Assembly (NCBI GenBank): GCA_903813345.2
Contig: CAIIXF020000004.1
Span: 2,315,525 to 2,379,524 of the forward strand
Reading direction: 5' to 3'
DNA: 64,000 nucleotides
Origin: Owenia fusiformis
Lineage: Eukaryota > Annelida > Polychaeta > Sabellida > Oweniidae
Shown: piece by piece, positions 21,167 to 32,849 of the stretch
Layout: the number at the start of each line of letters is the position of its first letter
Numbering within the stretch: the first letter of the stretch is position 1
Position numbers and translations under genes: made by a program
The notes under the pieces: generated by a model
What the model was told of the DNA's origin: nothing
Database searches by the model: none
What the model saw: the letters and a program-made list of their open reading frames with translations, nothing else

Positions 21167-23422
21167 CAGTGGCGTAGGAACAATGTACGCCAAAACGCCA
21201 ATGCGTAGTGTTGAAAAGCTAGAATAAAGAAGCTTATTAATTTCCCTATGTTCTTTAGTCATATTTCCTCATTGTTAATAAATTGCCAAGTTTGTGATCT
21301 CGAGCACACTAAAGACATGTTTTTGGACACCATTATGTTCCATCTTTTCAATAGTAAGCCTACTCTTTGCAAGTTTTTTGTGCCTCTGTTATTTTCTAGC
21401 TTCGGCCACAGATAAATGGCACTTTTTGGCGTAAGAATCAACGGGTGATTGGGGGTAGAGGGGCAAAGCTATGACAGTCGGATGTTTAAGCCAATAAAAA
21501 TGAAATTCGTTAAATATTGATAGTCACATTGTTTCTAATAGTGTAGAAAATGCATTTTAATCATTATGTGTTTGGTAGATAGTACTCATTTAACAGATTG
21601 AATTCTCTTTCCAACATGCTTTATTTCATGAAAATCGATTTTAGTTAATTTTTGTCCATGTTCCGTAATGCTTATGTAAACTGTGGTACCAGAATTATAA
21701 TCATAAACCTCTCCCAAAATAAGATGTAGTTTTTTTATTTTCCCCTACCCCCGATTTTTCAATTTCACCAATTCAATTTATATTCCGTTGCTATTTGGTT
21801 GCTAGCGAAAAGCAAGGACCGAATTTATATTGAAACAATAATAAGTCAGCATTTATCTATTATCTTACTAAATCACTAATTGTTATTGTTATTTGTAGTA
21901 CTTCTTAAAATATAATGTTAAGACAAAAACAAGTTGAACTTGAACTTGTTATTTATTCAGTTACGCGTTCCACTGATTTTAATGAGTTTTCGTGATGCCT
22001 GCTAAATTCGAAAGTACATAACTTCAGTTCTAGGAAAGCAATTACCCTAATTCACGCCCGGTGATCGTGAATATGGGACGGAGGGGGGGGGGAGCAGGCA
22101 ATTTCTGCTAGGAAATTCAACAAATCTGGAAGATTTATTTTTTCAAGAAAAAGTTTACTATTGAATTGCTAAATAGATAGGCGCACGGTATGGTAGAATA
22201 TGTTAGATCAACGTTTTTGCTATAAATCAAGCAACAATGGTCTGGACGACCTGTAATAAATACTTGTAAGTGATGTTATCATAACTAAATTAATGTCATT
22301 GCTGAATTTATAAAATAAGTTTCCATATGTGAAATAAAAAATAATCGAAAATAATGAATTTGGGACGGAGGGGGGGGAGGGGACGGAGGGGGGGGGGGAG
22401 CAATATGTATATAAGACATGATTAGAGATGTTTCGCGACTTTAAGTCCTTTTACTCCAAATGTCCCCATTTTTCAGTCTCCAGGGGTATATCATCCAGTT
22501 TCTTACTAAGTTAATGAGTTCATTTTTCAAATACAAGAATTCGTGTGAAGTTGTTTCACTTTATAGAATTATTACTCCCCCCCCTCAGTCCCCTCCCCCC
22601 TCCGTCCCATTTTAATTATTTTCGATTATTTTTTATTTTACGTATGGAAACTTATTTTATAAATTCAGCAATGACATTAATTTAGTTATGATAACATCAC
22701 TTACAAGTATTTATTACAGGTCGTGTAGTCCATTGTTGCTTGATTTATAGCAAAAACGTTGATTTGTGCCTGTTGATGGCCTTGCGCCTTTTTTAATAGA
22801 TCTCATACCTTAGATGCGTATCGTTTCAGAAAAAATCCCAGAAAACCTAACATATTCTACCATACCGTGCGCCTATCCATTTAGCAATTCAATAGTAAAC
22901 TTTTTCTTGAAAAAATAAATCTTCCAGATTTGTTGAATTTCCTAGCAGAAATTGCCTGCTCCCCTCCCCCTCCGTCCCATATTCACGATCACCGGGCGTG
23001 TAATTGTTATTTCATCTGAAAGATAATAGACTATTATTTTAGGAAATAAACTATTTAGGCACATTTAATTCTTTTGAAAGGAAATTAACAATTTACCACA
23101 AAATATCACATTGACCTTTGTTGAGGGGGGTTTGCGAATTAGTGTTATAAAAAAGGTTAGAGTTAGTTGTATCATTGATCACGGACATGTTTCTATTGAT
23201 CATACTATTTTCTTTAATCTGTATTGTCGAGATTTAAAAGATTGGCTTTCCATGGTGATTTTATATGATGAAAAACATTCGAACATTTTAAGCACATTAG
23301 AAAGGTATTACCATAAAAATCACGTTTTACGAACATAAAATAGGCGTTTTGATATCAAAGATTTGACACAATTTTTTCATATTTTTGGCGTAGTGTTGAA
23401 TTTACACCTTCCTACGCCCCTG
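21167..23422. mobile_element. TIR element with cagtggcgtaggaa ends, 2256 bp
   Basis: The left end cagtggcgtaggaacaatgt and the complement of the right end (cttcctacgcccctg) form an inverted repeat. The neighbouring acgcc..tagtgttgaa and ttcaaca..acgcc blocks extend it to about 50 bp per arm. CAG(T/G)GGCG ends recall hAT-type elements, but the flanks (cactagat and atgtaatt) give no clear 8-bp duplication. It contains the complete foldback element at 22053-23000. No transposase ORF was seen. Confidence 0.55.
22053..23000. mobile_element. Large foldback DNA element, 948 bp, 5-bp TAATT target duplication
   Basis: Two long arms (22053-about 22400 and about 22575-23000) are near-perfect inverted copies, starting cacgcccggtgatcgtgaat and ending with its complement. 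TAATT lies at 22048-22052 and 23001-23005. The right arm has an extra ~90-bp block (about 22765-22850) absent from the left. Each arm holds two gggacggagggggg tracts. CAC termini and a 5-bp duplication are compatible with Transib- or CACTA-like elements; I do not assign a family. Confidence 0.8.
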
Positions 23423-26400
23423 ATGTAATTGTTAGAGAAGTCTTCGATTTGGAATGATGAACAGCGTCGAATTGATAAACAATCGACATTGGTTAACGAA
23501 GTGATGATTCAGACTTCAATAGTAACTAGTAGTGGCCCAATAGTGGGTGAGTTTACAAATTTATACTGACCAATTTATGTTGCTGACATGCAATTACAAG
23601 GGGTTACACAAGGTGTCACAGATTATTTTGTGACACAGCAAAATCAGGTATATTTTTCGCTTTTCAATCCGACTTGATGAACTACCATACCCATACCAGC
23701 TGTCTAATATACCATTTTATGTCATTTCTGAATAGTTGAGAGGCTAGAGCATCCAGAAAATATATAGTTTCATGACATGAGCTCTCTGATGCTCTAAAGG
23801 ATTCTATATCAATAAACACATTTTATTTTATTGGTTTTGATCATTTAAGGGTTAATGGCATCTTCATCCTTATTGTGCTCAAATGTCAAGGTCTTCAAAG
23901 GAACTAATCAATGTAAATCGATAGTCTTCAGTAAAGGAATAAATTCCTAGAATATAACCTAACAATAGGTGGCGATAACACCCCTACTGTGACAGAACTG
24001 GAGCATCTGTGTATCCCCTTATCACTGACGAACAACCAGATTTTTGATGATAGATTAGTTTAGGCCATAAGAAGTACCTTTAGATTATTTGTTTTGCGTC
24101 CCCTTGCTTGATGATTTTGAGTAAATCAGAAAAAAACAAACACATTCAAATAGCAATCACAAGGGTCTGAATGTACCATCGCATTTGATTCAATCAGAAT
24201 CAGACGAAATGGCGGATAATTTGATGTGCGTCAAAATTGACAGTTTATTGATACTTTGGCATGCATTATGTATTTTCGTATTTTTACCCTTGAATAATAG
24301 CTATGTTTAAATATATTGTATATCTAAATGTATAGATATGTGTTTGTAATCGCTGCAACTTGATGTCATCCCTTTTTATGCCTATAAAATGTCCATTTCT
24401 CACCAAACAAGTTTTTGCTTTTTCTTGAGTTTGTATTTGTTATCATCACGGTACCCTTGCATGATATGGATTTTGCCAGGACGCAAAACAAAGAATCTAC
24501 TTCTTATGGCCTTACCATATTCTATGACCACTGTTGAATTGTGGCCAGGCTCGATACATTATATTGTAGTATACTTGTGCAAAATAGCAGAGCCTCTTGG
24601 TGCGCTCATTCGAGAATTTTAAATTACCTCTTCTACACTAATGTTCCAAAATACCGTTGGAAAGCTAAGAATCTAGCCTCCATTCGAATTTTGATTGAAT
24701 GCAAAATTAGGCCTAGATATTAATCCTTTCATTACCAAGGGGTGAAATTAAGAAATCAATCATGCTTTTTCAATCAAAAAATATTTTTATAAATTTTGGG
24801 TGCGGCAACGGTGACCGCAAGAATGAAATAAGTTATGACTCAGAGTCATAATTTGTACAGTGACTCTATGGCCTGTAAAATGGATACGCCGTACGGAAAC
24901 CACAAGGCGACCATAGTTATGCCTTAGCTATAATTGATCTACGGCAACCGTGCGGCGGTCGTATCATCACAAAATCTAGAGAAACAACGTAGGGATTTCC
25001 TATATCGATTCTGTGAAGTTATGACCGCATTACGGCCCTCGTGGCGCAAAAATGACTGAGACTTACAGATGTTGGGGAACTATGAACTATGGTCCACGTG
25101 CGGTCACTGTGGAGCAAATGTGACAGAGGCTTCAAATAAGTCCTTTCGTCACCAAGGGTAAATTGAGTAAAGTAGATTTTTTTTGTATAGCATTATAATT
25201 TGATGAGTTTTGATATATTAATGTAAAGTTGTAATTTGTAAAAGCAAATTGTGATAAACCCAAATTTCTGTTTCATTATTGTACTCTCGAAATTGTCAGA
25301 AAATTCAAAATTGCAAAAAATTATTTTCATTATTTTTTACTTTGTGTGCAATATAATTCGTGTAATATTAATTCTGTGTAAAATAAAGGAAATTATAACC
25401 TCTAGTACGAGTATTTGTTATATGTGACATTTTCATTATTACCACCTTGCCGGGTCAGTTCTAGGGGATTTAGGTATGAGTACCGTAATCAAACACCAAA
25501 TTTGAAAATTCAGAACAATACTAGTACTTTGCACATATGGCGTTCGTGATCAACTATAAAACGCTTACCCCCAATAGTGTTATATATCAAAATGTACCTG
25601 TTCATATAGGGGTTCGATTGATCTACATCAAATTATAGGGAGTCAGGTTACTTTCTGAGATATCAGCGTCCATTTATTGCAACTCGCGTTTGCTACCATT
25701 TCCTCAATTCTGAGATGACGGGCAAACGCGTAGTAAACATGCTCACGTCGGAACTATTTCTGACCTACATCGCTATTTTCGTAATTCAAATGAAAGTTGA
25801 ACTCCTCCTCTTTATTTTGATACCAAATAGTGGCATACTAAGTACCCTAGAAGCCAACTATGGCGTTATTTAGAACAAAACCACAACTTTTTAAATGTTT
25901 TAAATAAAATACCTTTTGACGAATGGATATGGAACCTCATACCTTTAGTGCTAGTTTAGAAGGCATTCATTTTACTATGGATATAGTCCTGAGTAAGGAC
26001 ATTAGCGATTAGTGATTTGGTTTTCTGAATAAAACGTCATTTTCTCCTTCCCTACCCCATTGGAGCGCCATCTAGCGTTTGAGGAGTGAATCGGGAATAA
26101 ATATTTATAGGGTAGGTCCTCATTTATCTGAAAACATGTCAGAGTTCAGTGGGAAATCTCATTTTAAGCTGGCGGCGGAGTGATTTTGACCTTGGTGATT
26201 TTACCAGAATTCTCTGAGAAATCTGACGATAGAGGGGGTTAGTGTCTTCAAGTTTATTTATTTCAAAAATTCGGTGGACAACCCATGGTAAGATTGTTAT
26301 AGCAGGCTAGGCGAGTCTCTCCCGAACACTGTGGTATGTTGCACTAGGCTTGGATACTAATCGTTAATAAGATAGAGGGTAAAATGTTATAATGGCCACC

Positions 26401-26666
26401 TATGGGAAACTCTACTGTGATCTTCAACCTATATCGACCTGAGCAATATGTGACGTCATAGTGGCGGTCAATACTGCCGGTGATATATGTTGAAAAACCC
26501 CAATTTATCGATCCTAGCAGATATTGACCAAAATCCAAGAGTCGATGAAGCTACATCGGACGGAAATCTCATGCCAAAACGTTGCAATTTTTGGGATGTT
26601 TGGGCCTTTTATGAGCCCATTTGCTTGGCCTATTACTTGACATTATGTAAGTTCTAGCAAATAAAT
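23423..26666. other. Non-coding spacer between loci A and B
   Basis: No gene recognised. GC-richer patches (24790-25140) carry loose repeats of gcggtcac/cggcaaccgt-like motifs. A plus-strand ORF at 24389-24622 has no homologue that I recognise. Confidence 0.3.
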
Positions 26667-27813
26667 CGTCCCATTATTTCCACATTGTTATAACTCACTT
26701 TTTACAGGTTTTGAGATAAGTATACTTTCTTTCTCAATTCTTCATGAGGAATTCATTTCTGAGGTCCATTTCAATGGATCTCATCTTTTGGAGATATCCA
26801 GTGCCACATTGTTATAAGTGCAAAATGAGGGAAAAAATGTAGGCCCATCTTGTCATATCTGTTTGGGTAGGCAGCAGAGCCAATCAGATACATAATTTTG
26901 ATCATGTGACCAATAGTTATGACAATGTGGAAATAATGGGATGATCTCTTACGAGTATACATTGCAGGTAATTAACAGAGGAGATCATAAATCATGACAC
27001 CATACATGTAGTACAAACAAAAGAAAGCAGATTATTTGCAACATAAAAAGTTCATTCAGTGAACTTAATCAATTACCGACCCTGTTATAGCCTTTTTACC
27101 TTTGTCATGTACCTTTTAAAGATCTGGTGGATTATCCAAAATATTTACAATTTTTCGCAGTTAAGTTGTGTTGTTATGACAACCACTTGACCAATCATGA
27201 TCAAACTTGGCATAGCAACTCATTATATATAGATACATAATCCCTAAAAATATGAATGTGATTGAAGGTATATAGCAGAAATTATTGATGATTATCATTG
27301 CATAGTACCCCCTCATAAAAGTAGCCAATGGGGTATAAATGGCAATAATTCACAGATGCTGAAAAACTAGACCCTATTATTTTCAAAATCAATGGGAAAC
27401 GATATATTTCACATAATTAACATAATTAGAAAAATGCAATCCTGTAAGCAAAAACATGGACCAAGCTCATCCAGTACCGTATCAGTCAAAATGGAACACA
27501 AGTCATATTCTTAATAATTAGATAGGCAGAATAATGGTATATGAGACAATAACAAAATGGAAGTAAATAAAAATCAGTTTTCAGGGTTATTTTGATATTT
27601 CAAAAACAAGAAAACATAAAAAAGATGTGTTTTAGTTATTGTTAATCAGTGAATTTTGCTCTGCAAGGCCTATATATATACATGATTACCTATACGAAAA
27701 AATAAGTTTTTAAAAACTTTACCACTCAAAAGTTATGAAGACCTAAACTTCAACCTCTGATTTCTCAATATCAGCGAAAATGCAATTGTAACAATGTGGA
27801 AATAATAGGACGA
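26667..27813. mobile_element. TIR element with cgtcccattatttccacatt ends
   Basis: cgtcccattatttccacatt gttata at 26667-26692 reappears as its complement at 26917-26946 (gacaatgtggaaataatggg) and again at 27788-27813 (acaatgtggaaataatagga cg). The outermost pair defines a 1.15-kb non-autonomous element. The middle copy suggests either a nested 280-bp element sharing the left end or an internal end duplication. No ORF with transposase features was found. Confidence 0.5.
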
Positions 27814-27917
27814 AATGTCTTTTTTGGTGAGATTTGACCAAAGCTTACATCCAAATAGCATGGCAGGTAATATTATGTTGATCCAGATTCTTAATGAAGT
27901 AAGAGGATTTGCATCCT

Positions 27918-28260
27918 TTACAATACGGACATATGCAATCGAGTGATACGAATTTTTGGCTTTTTTGCATCATTAACTACCATGTCTTTGCATTTAAAAT
28001 CTCTTCTCAAAGCGTTACCTACGTATTGCTGAGTATTTGCGTTAGGAATAATATCACTGCCTATGAAGTAGCACGCTTGATTTCTGGCTTTCGATGTCCC
28101 AATGAATGTGACCACGGCGCTTTTGCCGTCTTCCCCAGCATGGTGCAGTAATCTCCACTTACTGCTATATTCATATACAATGTTTAGTAGGGTCTGTAGG
28201 TCTGCAGGGGAAGACGCCAAATTCAATCGATTAAAAATGTATTTGTTATTAGAATGCGTG
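27918..28260 (-). pseudogene. LINE reverse-transcriptase fragment
   Basis: The minus-strand frame reads FNRLNLASSPADLQTLLNIV then YEYSSKWRLLHHAGEDGKSA and, later, IGSDIIPNANTQQYVGNALR. DLQ.LLD.V..YS.KWR followed by a (Y/H)K(Y/H)LG-like block is the region just after the YADD box in CR1/Jockey-type RTs. Only about 110 residues remain, without catalytic boxes. It lies 650 bp upstream of locus B. Confidence 0.6.
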
Positions 28261-28903
28261 CGAATGTGATACTAATGTATACTTCTACTTTGGTAAAGCC
28301 TTAGACCGTAGTTTGGGACCAAAACTTTCAAAGGCGCCAGAATAACTTAGTCAGTAGAACGGTAAGTCAAAAATGCTCCATACTACAAAAAGTCTGCAGC
28401 ATTTCAGAAGTTGATGGTTTCGCCATAATGAATCTTATTTTGTGTTTAAATTGCTTTGTAGCTTTTTAGTCAAAATAACAAAGTTGATCCGTGTGCTAAG
28501 AACAATATAGTTGTCCGACTGACATTTTATGACATCTATAATATTGCAAAAACTTTCTAAAATATTTACATCTACATTTTTACATCTAAAAAACATGTGT
28601 CATATTTGAAAACAAAATACGTGACAGATAATTATCGCCGCTGCTAATTTGCTACGCGAACTGTGTTGCGATAGCTTTATTATTGCAACTGAAAACGTGC
28701 CTGGCACTAGACTCCAGTAATAACACAACAATTTATCCTTGATACATTTAAGAAGAAATTCTGCGATGCTTTTGCCATATGAGATCGGATTACTGAACTT
28801 TGTTCTAAGAAATATCATGTTTCGACTAAAAAAAACAGGATGCAATATACTTCCCACTCTGTAGCTTATATGGAACACGGACACATATAACTCGGCAGTT
28901 CAG

Positions 28904-29111
28904 ATGGATGAAGATGGTTTAGTGCCTTCTGGGATGAAGTTCATGAAAACCCAAGATGGTTATTACATGGATGCATTGGATGGTACCACAACGCCCGGGA
29001 GGCAGTGCACGGGTAAATTAAAGGTGTTGATTATGGTAGCAGCGCTTATGGTGTTAGTACTGATGGGGGTATCTGTACTAATTGGAATGGCTATAGGAGG
29101 CTTCTTTAAAG
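28904..29111 (+). CDS. Locus B, exon 1: cytoplasmic tail and membrane anchor
   Basis: Starts at ATG 28904 (gttcagATGG) and ends at a donor, tttaaag|gtacca, in phase 1 after 69 codons. Residues 1-40 are hydrophilic (MDEDGLVPSG ... PGRQCTGKLK). Residues 41-66 are a long hydrophobic helix (VLIMVAALMVLVLMGVSVLI...). With no cleavable leader and basic residues before the helix, a type II (N-in) membrane protein is predicted. Phase 1 matches the next exon. Intron 1 contains a LINE fragment. An upstream 5' UTR exon cannot be excluded, because cag precedes the ATG. Confidence 0.65.
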
Positions 29112-29218
29112 GTACCATTTAAAACAATCTACTTCTCATTTCTGACTTTGTGCTTAAACTTTGCCTTTGATATCGTGATGAGCACCAACTCCTGTTTGTA
29201 CCCTAGGGGAGATACTGT

Positions 29219-30070
29219 AAGTATTGTATTGTATTGTATTTATTATTTATTATAGTGTCACGCCATAAAATATTACATAGTACTAAAACGATATTAAAAA
29301 CATTGGCCCTGCCGATGTCGGCATATGAGACACTTAACAACAATTCGATTAATAAGTTAATATAAGAATGTTCGACGTTTCATACAAAGTTTAATTACAG
29401 TCTTTGCTAGGGAACGTTGCAACAATTCACAATTCATAAGTAAGCAATACTGTCCTAGACTAGTGGTATCAAAGTCATTCCCTATTAGCGACCTGGCCTT
29501 ATGCAAAAGCTCTCTCCTCTCAGTCTCATAAAGGTGACATTCTATAACAAAATGAATTTCTGTTTCCACGGCGTTGCCACAGAGACATAGTCGCTCATTA
29601 AGTGGAATGTTGGTATATCTCCCAGTCTCTAATTTGAGTGGCAACGTTTCGCTTCTAAGTTGGGCAATAGCACGCCTCTGAAAGCGAGTGAGGTTCGCAT
29701 TAACATAGTATTCCGGACCAATGGCGTGTGTCTTATGTAATCGATATGTTCTAACTTTATTACCATTAACATTGCGTCCGTCATTCCACATCTGACGATG
29801 CCAAAGCTGATCACAGTTAAATAAAATATCGTGCAAATCACGAAGTTCTTTTCTGATGTCAGGGATTTCGTCTCGTGTTATAAGATGATCAAAATCAAGA
29901 GTCTTAATGAGTTTAATTGTTTTTGCTTCCCAGGTCCGAGCTCGACGCATTGACCAAATATGTATATGTTTCATGTTTCTAGAAGTATCGACATTTTGCA
30001 TACGACTAGTTCTCAACACGTCCTTTCCCGTTCTAAGTGGGACTCTGCTATTGAAAATTTTAGTCAGATT
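29219..30070 (-). mobile_element. 5'-truncated CR1-type LINE fragment
   Basis: The minus-strand frame (29357-30019, extended open to about 30068) carries LTRFQRRAIAQLRSETLPLK, then ETGRYTNIPLNERLCLCGNA and ETEIHFVIECHLYETERREL. The last two hold a CxC-x7-H-x4-C motif, the C-terminal part of LINE polyproteins. The element ends after a short 3' UTR in a (TACAA)n-like tail, seen on the plus strand as attgtattgtattgtattta at about 29222-29241. It sits in intron 1 of locus B, antisense to it. It belongs to a different subfamily from the LINE in locus A. Confidence 0.8.
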
Positions 30071-30260
30071 TTATGAGTTAAACAGCAGATGAAGAGATCC
30101 AAGCTCACTGTAGAAATACTAGATTCCACATGATCAAAGGTCACTAGATGCAAGTACTTAAACTAGATCAACGTGACCTTAGCCAGGAAAGACAAATAAC
30201 TAAGAGTACATTATTGGCTTCTGGTCTGCAACATACTGATAGTGGCCTAACTCATTGTAG

Positions 30261-30341
30261 ATTCGACCACTGGACAACCACTTGCTGACACAACAGCGGT
30301 CGTTTCAAATTGCACATCGGCAACTGAATTCCAGAACGAAG
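30261..30341 (+). CDS. Locus B, exon 2: stalk
   Basis: An 81-nt, phase 1-1 exon between ctcattgtag and cgaag|gtcagt. It reads (D)STTGQPLADTTAVVSNCTSATE then FQNE. It is Thr/Ser-rich with an N-glycosylation sequon (NCTS), as expected for an extracellular stalk. Its composition parallels the locus A exon at 2482-2544. Confidence 0.65.
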
Positions 30342-30448
30342 GTCAGTTTTAATATTTTTTACAAAACCTTTAGAAAATTGTAAAGTAATACAATATTGAT
30401 TGACTAATAACTTTTTAAATTAAAATGTCAATATTTAATGATTTCTAG

Positions 30449-30507
30449 ATAACTGTAGCGGTCCAGGCGACACTAGGTCAACAGATGGAGGACTAGATGT
30501 AACGACG
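30449..30507 (+). CDS. Locus B, exon 3: Cys-Ser-Gly linker
   Basis: A 59-nt exon (phase 1 in, 0 out) between atgatttctag and aacgacg|gtatgt, reading NCSGPGDTRSTDGGLDVTT. It adds a second NxS sequon (NCSG) and aligns without gaps with the locus A exon at 13844-13902. The intron starts and acceptor regions of both copies are also alike. Confidence 0.75.
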
Positions 30508-30965
30508 GTATGTGTGCTTAAAACAAACATGAATTAAGGAAGAAGTTCATGTCTATCGATTTTTTTTCTACAATTCAGATTTTCTTGAACAAAATCTAGG
30601 TGAAAGATATACTAATGTAGATAAGAAAATGAGAAAGATTGACTGTTCATCAGTTAATTCTAAAAAATAGTTTTTTAACAGTGCTCTCTTGAATTGGAAC
30701 TGATTCTTACATTTTTTTAAATCCCATAATTCAGATTTGCTTAAAAAATTGGGATCTTTCTATGGAGCTGTCATAGTCTTGTGTGTATTAATATTAACTC
30801 CAGTAACTGCCCATTTGACTGGTAATTTTAGTTTAGAGCCCTCACTTTAAACCTAATTCCCGGGACCTAATTGTACGCTCTGGTAATTTATTCTGTAAGG
30901 GGGCTCTGAACTAATAATCAATTCCATTGTCTTTCAACCAGTGATGTGATTACTTTATTCGACAG

Positions 30966-31190
30966 GTGTTCAAAGATACACTTCCCCGAACTGTCCTACT
31001 GATGTGGATCGATTATAACGGAACTGCTGACCCGAGTAAGGGTTGGCAGTTGGCTCCGGGTGGCAGTTTGAGGCTTAAAACAAACACAGTCCATCCATTC
31101 GTGGCCAAGATCGATGGCACCGACGAGTGGGTAAGAATAGGAGGGCAGTGTAAATACTACCCACAAGCAGAACATGTTGACATTGCTTGA
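30966..31190 (+). CDS. Locus B, exon 4: VHL-beta-like domain
   Basis: A 225-nt phase-0 exon from tattcgacag to TGA. It reads VFKDTLPRTVLLMWIDYNG, GWQLAPGGSLRLKTNTVHPF, DEWVRIGGQCKYYP and ends VDIA. Hallmarks of the VHL beta domain are visible: the PR.VL..W opening strand, the DYNG turn, L.PG, and T..HPF.AK.D. Together the four exons encode 190 residues: tail, membrane helix, stalk with sequons, and this domain. The domain would face outside the cell, unlike VHL itself. The substrate is unknown. Confidence 0.8.
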   Translation: MFKDTLPRTVLLMWIDYNGTADPSKGWQLAPGGSLRLKTNTVHPFVAKIDGTDEWVRIGGQCKYYPQAEHVDIA

Positions 31191-31225
31191 AAACATAGGA
31201 AAAGGTCGATAGAAACATTTTTTTA

Positions 31226-31231
31226 AATAAA
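31226..31231 (+). promoter_or_regulatory. Candidate polyadenylation signal, locus B
   Basis: AATAAA 36 bases after the stop codon, in tttaaataaagatgg. It is the nearest such signal, and its use is unproven. Confidence 0.4.
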
Positions 31232-32849
31232 GATGGCATAGTAATCGATCTGTGTTGATTTATAAATATACTGGATTCTGTTGGTGCTGCCATCTTTGTA
31301 TCGGCCCAGAACCTTTGCTTGTAAAGCTCAATGCCCGATCGGAATTTGCATATTGCCAACTAAGATGATATTTAAGACGGTTTATAGCATCCTACGAAGG
31401 ACTTTTATCTTTAAGAGAGCAGACATTTCTATGAATTATTATAATATCAAACAAACACTGATTTCCATGTAAGTGTTAGTCCGAAATAAGAAAAAGTATG
31501 TTGTCATTTTCTATTCTTTTAGAAGGCATTAACATATGGATTGGATCGAATGGATTGGTTTAATATAAAATATGGATTGGATCAGAAATTCACAGAATAT
31601 TACATAATACATTTTTTATCATTGATCTTTAAATCTTTATGTCTATGGTCACCATTTTTACATTTATTTTTCAATTAGTAATTTACTAGTTAAAATTGAA
31701 ATGTAAAGACTATCTTGAGTGTGGATTCATTCCTTTCCGAGATATTGCTTTTGCATCCGGATCAATGTACATGGTGAAACAAAAATGTTACCCTCTGATA
31801 TTTTTCTCAATTGTGATGAACTTGGCAAATCAATATTTCAAGTATCATGTTTCAACTCATAAATGGGAAACGTTTACAGGCATTTCAAAACTAGGTGACC
31901 TTGAATTTGAATTTATGAGGATTACAAAATGCCGCGACCCTATTTAAAGAGCATTTAAGGTCATTAATTTGGAGTAAAAATGAACTTTAATTTTGGCAAA
32001 ATACTAGATTTTGAAATGCCTGTAACCCCTTCCCGTTTGTGAGTTAAACCATGAGCTTTAAAATCTTTATAACACATACTACGCGGACGTTTTTGACGTT
32101 TTGCCTGCTTAGAGAGTCCCATACATTCGGGACACCCTGTAAAATAGAATATGTTATATGTATGATTTTTCTCCCTAAGTTATTTTATATTGATTTCCAG
32201 ATGTAAACATGCAAGTCGTACATAGTGGTTGTATTATTCGTTGTTTGTCTTTTTGAAAGATAAAAATATAATATTATACTGTAAACATAATATAGACAAA
32301 CGAGCTAGATGCTCAAGAAGGAATTTTCAAGATGGCTGTTGAATTTTAAAATGGCTGCCATTTTTTGTTAAAAACGATATCTTTGATAACTCAACTATCA
32401 GTGGATGGATTTGGTTCAAGTGTATGCTGATGCCTAAGGACAAAGGAAATCTGGTCGAGGGGAAATTTTCAAGACGACAGTAGACATTGTGAATAGAAGG
32501 TGGTGACGACCACTGCCTTGTGTTGGGAGATAAAATCTTCAACTGGGAATGTTAAGACAATGTGAATAGCCCAGCGTTATAATATTCATGGGTTGATGAA
32601 TATCCACGAATAGTGCAAATTATTATTCTCCTATTGCTCACCTTTTTATTAATCAAATAATCATGAAATATTCATGTGTTGCATTCATGAATAGGTCATG
32701 CATAGAAAATTGATGAATATTTAATGAACGTTCCATTTGTATTTGACGCATTTTTGATGAATATATCATGAATGGTATTCATTGTTCATGCAATGAATAT
32801 TTTTGAACAATTCAAGTAATGCATGAATAATTCACAATCCTTTCGCTGG
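31232..32849. other. Duplicated 3' flank of locus B, then non-coding sequence
   Basis: 31340-31830 is the second copy of the locus A 3' flank. Beyond it no gene was recognised. A solitary copy of the 72-bp unit described next lies at about 32490-32560, and a cluster of tgaatatt/catgaat palindromic words at 32580-32820 separates it from the main array. Confidence 0.5.

Noticed and set aside
28600-28884. 94-residue minus-strand ORF upstream of locus B
   Set aside because: No recognisable motif, and it ends just upstream of the locus B start region.
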